Shown: positions 12,201 to 22,660 of the stretch, in pieces
How the letters are laid out: each line of letters starts with the position of its first letter
Position numbering within the stretch: the stretch's first letter is position 1
NCBI GenBank assembly: GCA_951799405.1
Contig: OX637344.1
Location: 10,664,001 to 10,728,000 of the forward strand
Reading direction: 5' to 3'
Source: Agapetus fuscipes
Lineage: Eukaryota > Arthropoda > Insecta > Trichoptera > Glossosomatidae
Length of the DNA stretch: 64,000 nucleotides
The notes under the pieces: model-generated
Told to the model about the DNA's origin: nothing
The model's input: the letters and a program-made list of their open reading frames with translations, nothing else
Database searches by the model: none
Translations under genes and position numbers: made by a program

Positions 12201-13729
12201 ATCTTTTGCTTGCATCAGCAAAGGTTTGATGGCCACGAGGACGACTGATGCGAGAATTGGACGGGGGAGAACGTCGAAGAATGGTCCAACCCAGAGAAGA
12301 ATACAAATGAAGAGGCCGCAAGATATGAAACTTGTTATTTGTGTTCTGCCTCCCACCTGGAAACAGACATTAAAACATGGTTGCTTTTTGCTTCAAAATA
12401 TTTCTTCCTATATGAGTAATTTAACCATTTTTATAGACCCTCTATTGTAGCATAAACATGATATTGTTATGTAAATATTAGAATAGGTATTAGCTATAAC
12501 TATGCAATAAGAATCCTCATAAATATGTGTGGGTAGAAATCATTGAATAAAATACTTGAAGCATCGAGAAATAATGATTACTACGCCTTTCTGGAACTGT
12601 CTAGCGAATATATATCTAGATTGTACTGTTTTGAAGAGTATAAAAAGGGTGCAAGTTGCTTGCAGAGCCAGTGTCCTACGAGCTTTACAACTACATTGAA
12701 CCAGCTTAACCAGTGAACAGAAACCAAGTGTAATGGAATAGTCGAGACTATCTTTGTGAAAATAAATTATTCTAATCTAATCTAATCTAATCTAAGCTGC
12801 AAAGATATATATCATTTAAGATTTAAATTAAATGCATTCCCACAAGCAGATATGTATAATTTCGCGCTAACACATGCCGCATGTGGACCTACAATATAAA
12901 AACCCAATCTCAAATGAACATAAGCCTTGCAACTCTTGCCGTCCTTCCCTGAAACAGGGGTGACATTGGCAAAGTGAACCATTTTTTTTATATTATGGGT
13001 GGTCAGCCGCATAACAACCTATAAGTCAAGGAACATACATGACAAATTACATTTTTTAAATCAATAAATAACAATATATACATGGACATAAAAAAAAACT
13101 AAATCATAAAACCAATTTCACTTTAACAAACCCTAGCCGCCAACATCACAGATCAACCGCCATTTCTTTCTATCCTTGCATACTTCTTTCATTTCCTCCA
13201 GAGTCATAACCTTCTTCATACAGGCTCTTCTTTTATTACGACTCTGGATATTCCATTCATTCGCAATTTCAGATATTTGGTCCATCCATACCTTCTCAGT
13301 CTTCCTCTACCACGACATCCATCTATTCTACCAACATATACTTTCTTCGTCAGTCTTTCCTCATTCATTCTCTCCATATGCCCAAACCATCTGAACAAAC
13401 TTCTTTTAATCTTCACTTTCACACTTTCTTTTGCACCACATTCTTTTCTTACAAAATCATTCCTCACCCTGTCACTCCGTTTTTTCCCAATCATACTTCT
13501 TAGAAAGTCCATTTCAACAGTATGGACTTTACTAATTTCACTTTCATTCACCGTCCAGGCCTCGCTTCCATACATCAAGGTGGGTAAAAGTATGCCACAG
13601 CGTACCGCGTATTAAAAGTGTGAAATAAACAACTGTATAAGAATATTATCTAGGTTTTTGGCAGTTACTTCGTGAAAGTTCATTTTAATAGATTAAAATA
13701 AAAAACTTCTTTGTTACAATTCACATGAG

Positions 13730-13764
<35 letters not shown>

Positions 13765-16700
13765 TTTTTTTTTTTTTTTTTTTTTTTAAACACTACCGGT
13801 TTCGGGAGAAGCAATACCTCCCATCTTCAGGTGTAAATATAAAGTTTATATTTACACCTGAAGATGGGAGGTATAAAGTTTATATTTACACCTGAAGATG
13901 GGAGGTATTGCTTCTCCCGAAACCGGTAGTGTTTAAAAAAAAAAAAAAAAAAATAATAATAATAATAATAAAAACTCATGTGAATTGTAACAAAGAAGTT
14001 TTTTATTTTAATCTACTGTATAAGAAGACCAGTATTTTTAATTGAAAGACTGTTGAACCCTAAAATCGTAACAATATGAAGGAATTTTCGGAGAAAATGA
14101 CTTTTATAATTGGCGGTTGACACTGGAAAATTGCTTTCTGGCATCTGTTGCTGTGGTTTATCGGAGCTGTTGCTTCCTGCCCATGTCATTTGTAATGAAT
14201 AAGCACATTTTACACATAGGCAAAACGACCGGTAGCTCCAGCTTAAAAATTTCACGGCAACAGATCTCAAAAAGCAACTTTCTAGATTTTTTGGAGTATT
14301 TTATCGTCTTTAATGTAACGAAGTATCTAAATCAAACCCTACTTCTTAAAAACGATTCATGGCATGTACAAAATAACAGAAGACGGGGAACAACAAATAG
14401 CAGTCTCCTTGGTAGACTACTCAAGGGATGAAAGCCTAGATGTAGATTCCCGTCTCGGGAGTAGGGTCCGAGAACAGCAAGACACGATATTTAGTAACAA
14501 CCAAAAAGGAAAAAAGAGTTTAATTGTGGTTTTGGATACTTACATTAAACTGGATAGAAGAACGCGACAGACTTGTGCATATTGGCATGCATGAAAAAAA
14601 TGATCCAAAAACATTCCCGAGACCCTGAAAACCAAAATAGACAATTATTCCTCAGTTCTATGATTCTTTTTTCACCAGTTACTCAAAAATACAAATTATA
14701 GTACCATAGCAAGAAGTTCCTGGTTACCATCTACTTCGTATTTGGCTTTTGTGGCGAATATCAGAGCCATGGAAACTGCAACTGTGTACGTGACCAGGGT
14801 TATGGTAAAGGAGTCCAATGCAACAACTGGCAGAAGCTCAAATTTAGGAATATCAGGAAGTGGTAAACTGAAACATGAGAAAACAATGAAGACATTGATG
14901 AAGTTGAACCTTATATTCCTTTAATTCTTTCAGTTGTATTTTGTTAAATAAAAGAGATCACAAGATGTAAAATTAATAGAAACATGTGAACGAATGTGTC
15001 CAGATTGGATTCAAAAACTTCTTATGGATAATTTTACGGTGTTGAAACAATTCAATAAGTTCTGCGCCTAATCTTCAACGCATTTGCCGGTTTCACTCTG
15101 ATTCAAAACATTCCTAAGACTTCTACTTTTTACCGCTTTTCTCTAATCTAAATAATTGAAATACCGAGAAAAGAATGTTTTTCTAAGAAGATTAAATATG
15201 AAATAAATTGTCAAAAGTGCGAAATGTGAGTTATTACAGAAAAACATCGAGGAGGCTATGAAGTAATGGATGGATCAAATTGTAGGCGTTTAAAACATAC
15301 CCTGTGGGAATATTGCCGACCAACTGCACACCATACAGTCCCTTCAAGTCGTAATATTTGCTGATAATAGTGCCACAAATCACAACTATGAGTTCCATCG
15401 GAATCGGAATTCTGCTGACTTTGCTGATTATTGGCTGAAAAAACACAGACAGAACAATTAATTGATTCATTGACCACACCGCAATACAATGGAAACATAA
15501 TGAAAATGAGAAAGAATAAACCGATGCTAAAGTTTGTAGCCGTGACATTTGGGTGCGAGAAGTTTTGGACAATTTTGAGTGTCAGATAAAATAGGCTGTG
15601 AATGATGACAAAATATGGAGAATTAGTTGCAGAGATCTTTTTCCCATGCTTCCCAAGTAGGTGCATGCTGGATTGAACAACATGGGCTGGACATGTGAAA
15701 GGAATTTTATCTTCGGTGCCAAAAAAAAACATGGATTCGGAGTGAAAAGATAGAAAATAAAAGTGTGGGTAGATGTTAGATGGAAAGATGAGATAAAGAA
15801 ACAGAATGTTACGATTTTTGGTTCGGATACTTTTCAAATAAAACTCTACTCTTCTTTTTACTTATTTATTTCACACGTTTATATTTATTTTTACAAAGAC
15901 ACTTTCATTTATTTCATTACACTTGGATTTATTTTAACTGGTTTTGATTCACTGATCTAATTTGTTGACTGTATTTGTGAGAGCTTGAAGACCAACTGCC
16001 CAGTGCAAGCAATTTGCACCCTTTTTATACTAAGAAGGTGGAACTGTCGAGAACACATTTTTGCTAGACTGCTCTCGAAGCACATAATCTAGTGACTTCT
16101 CTATTTACTCACACTCATCAATTCTACCCACCAATACAATAAAGAATTCCTATTGGCTATAACTAATACCTATACTTATTTTAATATTTATAATGCATAT
16201 TTACATAACAATAACATCAACAATTACTTGAAAGACTGAATTGCCGTGAAGGGAAACAGAATGAATTGAAGGTGAAGATTAGAAATGATTCATTAATCAT
16301 TACGTAGTAGTTTGTTTTTTTTTTTATTAATTACTACCCAATGACATCTGTTGAACCAGAATCGAAGTTATTGTCGATATGAAATGACGCACCGATGCTT
16401 GAACCAGCGTTCGTGTCAACAAAACGAAATCAAGCGCCGACACCTTATCCCTCGACCATTCCAGCTACCATTAGCTGTAAGAAGAATTTTAATGTTTTGT
16501 TCCGTTTTGTTTCCATGTGTGTAAATGGTGTGACATGAAATATCTATTATTATAGAGAAGTGTTTGGATCATTGATTTTAGGAAACTTACCTTTAGAAGT
16601 TCATTATTCAATGTCATAATGGTGACCGATATGAAGGTTATCACAATAGAAGGGATGTTTGCATGTGGAAGCTGTAACGCCGTATTGTAAAATGTCTGTA

Positions 16701-19700
16701 AACAAAAAATATATTCAAAGTGTAAGGGTTCGTGTGTTGACATGGTAAAGATTAATTTAAAGGAATAATGCACAAATAAAATAGTGCTTCTCTTGATAAC
16801 GATGTGATGACACCTAAAGCGCTTGAGGAAGTAAATCAACTCGGGAAGAAAAACCTTGTTTTTCTTTTTATTATTTTAAAACAGTTTTATTAATCAACAA
16901 ATAAAATATTAATTAACACACATTAACTAAGAGTCTGGTTCTGCATGCCAACTTGAGGATTCCTGGAACGACAGGACTCACAGTCTACAAATGAGCACAG
17001 CGGGCTGATTTCGGGATTTAGATTTTACGAGGAAAAGGGACGGATACATTGCAAGTAAGCAAGTGCGAAAAAGACAGATAAAAAAAAACGAGAAGCGTTC
17101 AAGAAATGTGTGTTGTTTGCGTGCGTACATAGTTTGTAGAAAATAAAATGTTGGAGCGACACAGACTTTCAATTGTATTTATTTGTAAAAATGATATTTT
17201 TCCCGCTCCAAAACCGCTGCCAGAGGTGCTATCAAAATAGTAGGCCAGGAGACCATGGACTTACTGCGCTGTTGCCCCTCGAAAACCAAAGAGCCATAGA
17301 CGTCATCTACCACTGGGACAATACGATGTAAAACTGTGAATTTCGTTTTGTTGTGGAATAAAGGTTTTCAGGGTACTCACCAAAGCAACTTCAAAGTTCC
17401 CGCTGACTTTGGGTAGCTTCACGCCAAAAGCATCTTTAAACTGAGCTGTCATAACGAGTACAGTTGAAGCTGTGATGAAACCACTGACCAAAGGTTCACT
17501 TAGCAACGAAGACAGCACGCCAAGTCTAAAGATCCACATGATGACCTGGACAAAAAAAAGGTGAAATTGGTCTCATGAAATTGAAAGTAAAAAATACACG
17601 AAAACAAACGCTAGGATCTCGTAGCTCGGAGAACCAAAATGAAGAGATGTAGAATCAAACAAAGAATAATGTTTACCACACTGTTGTTTAACTTTTTTAG
17701 ATGGACAATTTTATAATAGTCTCGGCAAGCTCTACCATTTTCAAGTCCAACGGTATTTTTGCGTTACGGGCAGTAGGCATTACAGGGTGGTGCACCCCAT
17801 ACAGGCACATGCGCCTAATAGCTAGGCAATTATGGTGAAAAAAGCATATTTTAAGCTTGATATTGAGATTTAAAATATAAAATTTAAGTTTGATAGGAGA
17901 TTGGAGCCATTGTTAGAACTTCAGTCAATTCCAAATGAGTTTGTTTTAAAGGAATGGGAGAAAATATTTCTTCTGAAATGTATATGCTTATACCCTATGG
18001 ACGCGTATGGTATGCAACAAGGTCACTACTGAAAACTTTAGCATCAACGAAGGACTTCCGGATCATTTTGACTTGTGCATTCCCAAATTCAATACCAACA
18101 TCTTTTTACTAAGAACAATAATGGAATTTTCGATAGTTTTGACTTTTGAATGCTTTAATGCAAATTAGAAAAATACTTACTTGAATACATCCGACCAAGA
18201 AACAAATGGTTGTGGCCACTTCCAGAGGGGCGTAATGTGGACCTTCTGGTAGTCCTTCTGAAAGAGGTACAATAAAGATTGTTCAACTGTGGTATCAAGA
18301 AAATGAGAGAAAATATATATTGGATGCCAGATAACTGAATAATATGTTGTACCAACCAACGATCAACATAAAAGAGCAACATCTGAGCCAATTTGTGTAC
18401 TAAAAAAAAATGCGCATGTTTCATACAAACGGGGTCTTGGTATAATCAGTTTCCAGGCAACGGCCATGGTTATGTCTCTTTTACGTATGGCGTTAATCTC
18501 TTATGTCTAATTTTTTCGTTGTTTACTTACTATACCGATTAATTGTATGTTTGTTACTATGGGAAAAAAACAGACATAAGCCATCTATGTCTATTATATT
18601 GATCGATGGTTAAGGTTGAACGATTGGTAGATGGATTTAGAAAAAAAACGACATAATGGAAAAATGGGAACAAACCTTCAATTAACGTTCCATTTGGGAA
18701 ATGTGGAAGACTGATATCAGAGTATTTATCAACGGCCTGTAACAAAAACAAATAATTAGCATAAATATTTAAAAATATAAATGGTTAAACATTGTTTTAA
18801 TTCACTTTATTTTATTTGTTTATGCTCGAATATTTTAAAATATAATAAAGTGAATTAAAACAATGTTTAACCATTTATATTTTTAAATATTTATAAAAAT
18901 GGACTTTCACTGTGTTAACAGATCAACACTAAAAAACAAATAATTAGAGTTTGTAATAATATCGATGAAGTCGCTTACTAATAGAAAAGCGGGAGAATTA
19001 TGTGATGCATGTCCGCCGGTTTCTTATAGTAACTTTGTTTGATTCAAGAAGGATTCACTAGGCAAAGAAAACTGATGACGATTTTTGACGTGTGTTCCAC
19101 CATCAACGCTCGCAGCACCTGAGCCAAAGGGGAATTGCCTGATCTTTTTTTTTTATAAAGATGTAGACCAATTGGCGCTCTCCATTTTTTGGTTGTTGAT
19201 AAGTTTGCACACAAGCAACATGAGCTCCTTTAATGAAAAACAGACGGCAATTAACCGAAATTGTTTAGTCTATAGTGCTTTTTAAACCTCTCTTGGTTTG
19301 ATTGCTGTGGTTGTTATTCCCATACACGACCTGTGACGTAGCGTCTTCAGGTGAAATTCGTTATGTTTCGACTTCATTTGTTACTCATTATTATCAAAAA
19401 TTCAAAATACCCATAGGTTCCACATATTGATATTGAAACAAAATAAAAGATTAGACTTTGACATACACCGGTCTGTCGTCTAGTGGTTAAGGCTACGGAC
19501 TCATTTTCCGAAAGTTGTCCTTCGATTCGGTTGAAGTTCGATTCCCAGTGGAGCATTTATATTTTCAAATATGTTCTTCACCTGGGTTGAAAAAATTATT
19601 TACCTTTAAAAACATACTGGTCACCTAAGATTCATCCAGCATTACAGAAAATGGGTTTTGCTTGAGAATTGTTGCTTTTTAGCGAAAACAGCGCTCACCA

Positions 19701-22267
19701 AATAAATCATCCATGTATTTGGGCTTACCTTTGCCATCATCAAACTAGCGACAGCGAATGTCCCAATAGAAATATGCCTTGAGGTCCCAAAGAAACAATA
19801 CACCAGGACTGGAAAGAATGCCATGTAGAGTCCCACAACTGGTGGGACGTTGGCTAGGAGACCATAAGCCAATCCTGAAATTTGAAAGGGGAAAAGGTGA
19901 AGTCAATCATCATGGGATGGATTAGGCTGCCAAACAGAGTGGCAGAGCTCCGAGATAGGATCAAGGCAAGTAGCCAAAGCATCGTAGCGATACTGATGGC
20001 CAACAGATGGGAGTCCAAGATATAGAAGTCTACATCTCTGATGTGAAGATGCAAAGATATATTGCATAAGCAGACATGTATAAATTCGCGGTTACACATG
20101 CCGCATGTGGGCTCACAACATAAACATTCCATCTCAAATGAGCATAAGCCCTGCAACTCTTGCCGACACTCTCTGAAACAGAGTGGCGTTGGCAAAGTGA
20201 AACTTGTTTTGCAGTGTGGGTGATCAGCCTCATATTAACCTATTAGTCCAGGGACTGGATATTCTCATGCTGAGCCTATACTTTTATATATTTTTTTATC
20301 TATATTATTTTAACACCAATATGTGGTTTGTGTATTTCTATGTTTAAAGCTGGTATTACACCCTCCATGTGACTACGCTAAAATAACGTTTCTTATTATT
20401 GTTATGAAAAAATATTGAAATGTAAACTTGGATGAATCATTATTCAAATTTAAGCTTGAATGAATGCCTGCGGTGAAGTAGGCTCTTCATTTTGATTTAT
20501 TTTATAATCTGTCGTTAGTCAATGCCGTCTTTTTTGGTTATAAGATAAACGCAACCGGTCCGGTCGATAGCTCAGTTGGTAGAGTGCTTGCATTCTACCC
20601 CGTGAACTCGGGTTCGAAACCCACCGAGGAGGGTGTCAGAAATGATTTCCTATTTTCGGTGTTTATTTCGAACCCCATAATAAAAATACCGGCAAGGCTT
20701 ACTCAGCCTTCACAAGAAAAGAGTACCAGCCCCCTCGGGAGCTGGGAAACCCCCACTTCAACTGAAGTGGTTGGCGTAAGGCCGGCTCCCTTACCTGTAA
20801 AAATAAATAGGTTCAACTCGCCACATGCGACCCCTTCGGGGATAACGCGGCAAGAAGTTACACTATATGTGTAGCTTAGTTGCGTTTAGTTTCGTTTTTT
20901 TTTTTGCAACCAAGAAGTTAAACTACACGCGTAGCTTGTAGCTTTTTATTAAGTTGCGAGTTTTAAAGCCATTCTTTTTTCTCACAATGTGTTCAAAACT
21001 GTTTTCAACTTTTGCTAGCAATGTTTCTAATTGATAAATGGCCATAACAACATTTTTGCATGTTTGCTAATTTTTTTGGCACGAATTTTTCGCTTTGAAT
21101 AACAAGTAACAAAACATCGTATCAAAGTTTTGTACGTCATAGAAAAGAAAGTGGATATTAAATTCCACCATGTTTTTTCAAAACATATTACATAACTTGC
21201 GTTTTAGATACCATCAATATCATGGTTTGTGCTACGACTCGGTGTGAATCTTATACTCCGTTTACATTCAGCTCCTAGCGAGAGGCGAGTAAGAAGGGAA
21301 GTGAGCTGTGCATGTGCGTGAACAGGCGTACTTCCCATAAGAGCAGTGACTTCCGATTACGGCAGTATACGGATTTTTGCGGGAGTCAAAGGAACGATTC
21401 GAGAGCACCATTGGCTAGTCTGTCCCCCCTCTGGTCTCCGTCCATACTCGCGGCTGCGGAAGTGGCTGAATGTAAATGGCGCATTATGGAGTTGCAAGTC
21501 CCTTTCCACCCCATCCACCATCTAAGCTTTGGCCTCTCTACACTTCTTCTGCCACTAGGTTTTGTGGAGTTGATCTTATTAATTGTTGGAGTATCGCTTT
21601 TTTTTGGACATATCCCAAAATTGCAGTCTATGGTTATACCTACTTTGACAGATTTTATTTTCACATGTGGGCGCATATATTATAAGTTTTAACGTACATA
21701 CATTAGTAAAGTCAATAGTCTATAGCTTTAAAATATAGGTAAGACAAAAATTCGATTTTGTTACTAGTTAGACCATTCTAGAAGATATATACTTTTAATT
21801 TATCATTTCAAATAAAAAATCTGATCACTTGTTTTAATCTGACTGGGTAAAACCAAATGAAGCACCCTGTCTTTACTATATTTTTGAAGCACCCTGTCTT
21901 TACTATATTTTTGAAGCACCCTGTCTTTACTATATTTTTGAAGCACCCTGTCTTTACTATATTTTTGTTCCCTAATTGTTACTTATTCGATTTTTTAATG
22001 TTACTGATCACAAAATTAAATATTTCACCACTTATATTTCATTTCTTATACCCGATTGCAAAAACAATATTAACACATTAAATAGTAAAGGACCAAGACA
22101 CGAACCTTGTGGGATGTGCACAGCAGTGACGGTGAAACCAGTTATAATGTCTCCGATAAGATCATCTTTTATGGAATATTGTGGTAGCCATGAGATGACG
22201 GGCACCATATTCTGAAAGCAGCTTCCTATGCCGCAGGATTTGAAGACAGACCTCCATCCATGGGATG
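9103..22267 (-). CDS. SLC26A: SLC26/SulP family anion transporter (prestin/pendrin type), 15 exons
   Basis: Spliced CDS on the minus strand: 22106-22267, 19729-19874, 18676-18736, 18181-18257, 17381-17545, 16591-16695, 15301-15434, 14705-14867, 14544-14624, 12193-12356, 11452-11532, 11244-11367, 10430-10603, 9516-9642, 9103-9293. Every junction is GT-AG and in phase, giving 650 residues and a TAA stop. The family exchanges anions (chloride, bicarbonate, sulfate, oxalate) across the plasma membrane; which substrate this member carries cannot be read here. Family marks: WLPQY before membrane span 1, [19 protein letters not shown] (about 50-68), [10 protein letters not shown] (near 88-97), [27 protein letters not shown] (356-363), and a STAS domain (about 470-630) with DTGG at 560-563 where many members have DSSG. 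No N-terminal cytoplasmic exon was found. Either it lies further upstream, or translation starts at an in-frame ATG (22290-22292) and the apparent acceptor before 22267 is unused. A polyA signal is at 8911-8916. Confidence 0.95.
9357..9570 (-). repeat. 100-bp tandem duplication of the SLC26 exon 14 3' part
   Basis: Bases 9371-9470 repeat 9471-9570 with an exact 100-bp period. The copy holds the exon end plus donor (GCCAATG|gtaaat). It also has a potential acceptor (atttacag) that would define a 47-bp cassette, 9416-9462. Differences inside the coding part are silent or conservative ([15 protein letters not shown] against [15 protein letters not shown]), while the intronic part is nearly identical. 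Inclusion of 47 bp would shift the frame. Confidence 0.85.
9516..9642 (-). CDS. SLC26A: SLC26 exon 14 (STAS core)
   Basis: Encodes [20 protein letters not shown] then [20 protein letters not shown] and AN, the STAS beta strand and helix bearing the D-(S/T)-x-G loop. Acceptor tttttag, donor gtaaat at 9515. The 3' part of this exon and its donor are tandemly repeated 100 bp downstream (see duplication entry). Confidence 0.94.
9838..10026. mobile_element. Harbinger-like MITE in SLC26 intron 13
   Basis: Perfect inverted ends CGGGGCTATTCTTAGAC, with TAA on both sides (3-bp target duplication). The interior has the block CCAAGATGGCGGCAAGTGAA (antisense), shared with the element at 47061-47241. It interrupts the 20-bp minisatellite. 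Confidence 0.75.
10027..10400. repeat. 20-bp minisatellite in SLC26 intron 13
   Basis: Imperfect tandem copies of ccaagtcacggataccatgt; the array begins before the MITE at about 9725 and resumes after it. The same unit in reverse complement forms 1-230. Confidence 0.75.
10430..10603 (-). CDS. SLC26A: SLC26 exon 13 (STAS, first half)
   Basis: 58 codons: [20 protein letters not shown] opens the STAS domain (the family has e-I-P-G-I-x-I-x-R). The variable loop [20 protein letters not shown] follows, ending NEDPNK. It is shorter than the loop in vertebrate prestin or pendrin. Acceptor ttttccag, donor gttgga. Confidence 0.93.
11244..11367 (-). CDS. SLC26A: SLC26 exon 12
   Basis: Last membrane span ([20 protein letters not shown]) followed by the linker into the STAS domain ([18 protein letters not shown]). 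Acceptor actttcag, donor gtaaac. Confidence 0.92.
11452..11532 (-). CDS. SLC26A: SLC26 exon 11
   Basis: Encodes [20 protein letters not shown] then GINIDIG. The W-K-x-x-KLD-x-x-VW pattern and the hydrophobic span are as in other SLC26 proteins. Acceptor tttttacag, donor gtaaga. Confidence 0.92.
11634..11854. repeat. 24-bp perfect inverted repeats around an R5 copy in SLC26 intron 10
   Basis: AGTTCTTGTTTACCGTATAC plus gcca at 11634-11657 and its complement at 11831-11854. Confidence 0.7.
12193..12356 (-). CDS. SLC26A: SLC26 exon 10
   Basis: Encodes [40 protein letters not shown] and [15 protein letters not shown] and LP-x-x-(I/V)LAS-(I/V)V are standard family motifs. Acceptor gtttccag, donor gtgggt; the Arg codon is split. 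Confidence 0.95.
12459..12780 (+). mobile_element. Solo-LTR-like sequence in SLC26 intron 10
   Basis: Starts TGATATTGTTATGTAAAT and contains a TATA-type core (AGTATAAAAAGGGTGCAA) and an AATAAA-like stretch near its end. It is homologous, in inverted orientation, to 15807-16219. Its 3' end runs into a (TAATC)n tail and an R3 repeat. Confidence 0.6.
12780..13040 (-). repeat. R3 repeat copy with (GATTA)n tail
   Basis: Minus strand; the tail toward lower coordinates is a TAATC array. Other copies: 1003-1230(+), 1345-1480(-), 6083-6300(+), 6295-6530(-), 7262-7500(+), 20035-20250(-), 22450-22720(-), 23005-23225(+), 31545-31905(-), 32465-32680(+), 35685-35905(+), 36050-36310(-), 43155-43711 and 44406-44460(mixed), 46600-46730(+), 48825-49065(-), 50190-50350(-), 53215-53460(+), 61300-61460(-), 62125-62320(+). 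Confidence 0.8.
13130..13600 (-). mobile_element. LINE RT fragment in an SLC26 intron
   Basis: Same subfamily as 49194-49790: [20 protein letters not shown], then [19 protein letters not shown] frameshift after RGRGR breaks the end. Confidence 0.85.
13689..14015. mobile_element. 327-bp fold-back element in SLC26 intron 9
   Basis: The sequence is a near-perfect palindrome. Arms begin TAGATTAAAATAAAAAACTT, pass through (ATT)n and a T-tract, then ACCGGTTTCGGGAGAAGCAA and CCCATCTTCAGGTGTAAATA. The centre has one duplicated 33-bp unit. Related single-arm copies are at 41765-41945 and 61998-62120. Confidence 0.82.
14544..14624 (-). CDS. SLC26A: SLC26 exon 9
   Basis: 27 codons: [20 protein letters not shown] followed by RSSIQFN. 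This matches the family G-x-x-N-hydrophobic-GSFF and SLSRS signature around the transport core. Acceptor gttttcag, donor gtaagt. Confidence 0.94.
14705..14867 (-). CDS. SLC26A: SLC26 exon 8
   Basis: Encodes [20 protein letters not shown] through [15 protein letters not shown], containing the conserved NQEL(I/L)A motif. Acceptor atgtttcag, donor gtacta (weaker than its neighbours). Confidence 0.94.
15301..15434 (-). CDS. SLC26A: SLC26 exon 7
   Basis: Encodes [20 protein letters not shown] to GNIPTG, the family segment with the consensus [10 protein letters not shown] followed by G-x-IP-x-GLP. Acceptor tttttcag, donor gtatgt; the Gly codon is split with exon 8. Confidence 0.94.
15807..16219 (-). 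mobile_element. Solo-LTR-like sequence in SLC26 intron 7
   Basis: Read on the minus strand it starts TGATGTTATTGTTATG and ends ATCGTAACA, with a TATA-box core (GTATAAAAAGGGTGCAAATT) and AATAAA downstream, as in retroviral-type LTRs. No internal gag or pol is present. I did not find a clean target-site duplication. Confidence 0.65.
16591..16695 (-). CDS. SLC26A: SLC26 exon 6
   Basis: 35 codons covering a hydrophobic span ([16 protein letters not shown]) and the start of the following cytoplasmic loop (NNELLK). Acceptor gtttacag, donor gtaagt; phase 0 on both sides. Confidence 0.9.
17381..17545 (-). CDS. SLC26A: SLC26 exon 5
   Basis: 55 codons in phase 0 at both ends, with [20 protein letters not shown] and [15 protein letters not shown], the conserved LSEPLVSGF signature of SulP transporters. 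Acceptor ttgtccag, donor gtgagt. Confidence 0.95.
18181..18257 (-). CDS. SLC26A: SLC26 exon 4
   Basis: 77-bp exon encoding [20 protein letters not shown] and LVGCIQ, the span matching the FLVGIIQ region of the family. Acceptor ctctttcag, donor gtaagt. Confidence 0.9.
18676..18736 (-). CDS. SLC26A: SLC26 exon 3
   Basis: 61-bp exon encoding the extracellular loop, [23 protein letters not shown] is a possible N-glycosylation site, as expected for this loop. Acceptor gttacag, donor gtttgt; it ends one base into a Glu codon completed by exon 4. Confidence 0.88.
18761..18894. repeat. 54-bp inverted repeat in SLC26 intron 2
   Basis: Arms 18761-18814 and 18841-18894, almost perfect (ggttaaacattgttttaatt and its complement); loop of 26 bases. 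Confidence 0.85.
19469..19711 (+). mobile_element. SINE-B next to the SLC26 exon 2 splice donor
   Basis: Head GTCTGTCGTCTAGTGGTTAA, B-box-like GAAGTTCGATTCCC, and the family tail acagcgctcaccaaataaat. It ends about 18 bp from the donor at 19728, antisense to the gene. Confidence 0.82.
19729..19874 (-). CDS. SLC26A: SLC26 exon 2
   Basis: Encodes the stretch after HIPQG, namely [20 protein letters not shown] and the [15 protein letters not shown] segment, which in SLC26 structures forms part of the anion-binding half-helix region. Acceptor aaatttcag, donor gtaagc. A SINE tail ends only about 18 bp into the following intron. Confidence 0.93.
20560..20890 (+). mobile_element. SINE-A, full-length copy
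   Basis: tRNA-derived head with A-box TAGCTCAGTTGGTAGAG and a B-box-like GGGTTCGAAACCC. The body includes ataccggcaaggcttactca, cttcaactgaagtggttggc and ccttcggggataacgcggca, and the tail is T-rich. This is the reference copy for the family in this window. Confidence 0.88.
21254..21482. mobile_element. MITE with CCGTTTACATTCAG ends
   Basis: CCGTTTACATTCAGC at the left and GCTGAATGTAAATGG at the right are inverted copies. The interior is locally GC-rich and unlike the surroundings. Confidence 0.5.
21859..21966. repeat. 27-bp tandem repeat, four perfect copies
   Basis: Unit gaagcaccctgtctttacta plus tattttt, at 21859, 21886, 21913 and 21940, with no mismatch. Confidence 0.95.
22106..22267 (-). 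CDS. SLC26A: SLC26 exon 1 (first visible)
   Basis: Encodes the end of the N-terminal cytoplasmic region and the first membrane span, including [23 protein letters not shown] and HIPQ. A good acceptor (cttttcag) precedes 22267 and the donor gttcgt follows 22106; it ends one base into a Gly codon. The frame stays open upstream to an ATG at 22290-22292, so this may instead be the start exon with nine extra residues. The ATG context is poor, so I prefer an undetected upstream exon. Confidence 0.9.
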
Positions 22268-22660
22268 CTGAAAAGTTCACAAAAGAAGTCATTAAAAATG
22301 GCCATTGTTTTTTTGAGAATGTCTTTTATGTTTTAATACTTTTAGATTATTCACACATTTTTTATATCACGTTATTCTCTATTTCAGAGAAAATTTCACA
22401 GATGGTTTTTTTTTACCAAAAGTAAGGAATTTATCGAAGAATAATTAACGATATTTTTTTAATCTATAATCTATCAATTATCTAATTTGCAATAATACAT
22501 ATGCTTTTAAGATTCACACTGAATACATTCCCCCAAGCAGAGACAAGTCATTTCGCTGTTATACACGCTGTACCTAACTCTGGCCTGTAACTCTAGCTGC
22601 CCTTTCCTCAATCAGGGATGACATTAGCAAAGAAAACCATTTTTTATGATATGGGTGTTC

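Noticed and set aside
11980..12321. 113-codon minus-strand ORF
   Set aside because: Overlaps SLC26 exon 10 in another frame and continues into intron; no family features.
14117..14594. Plus-strand ORFs in the exon 9 region
   Set aside because: They overlap the well-supported minus-strand exon 14544-14624 and lack any motif.
15256..15837. 193-codon minus-strand ORF
   Set aside because: Runs through exon 7 out of frame and into intron and LTR sequence; chance opening.
20560..20640. tRNA gene at the SINE-A head
   Set aside because: A and B boxes are present but the stems do not close as a tRNA and the head continues into the SINE body found in many copies.
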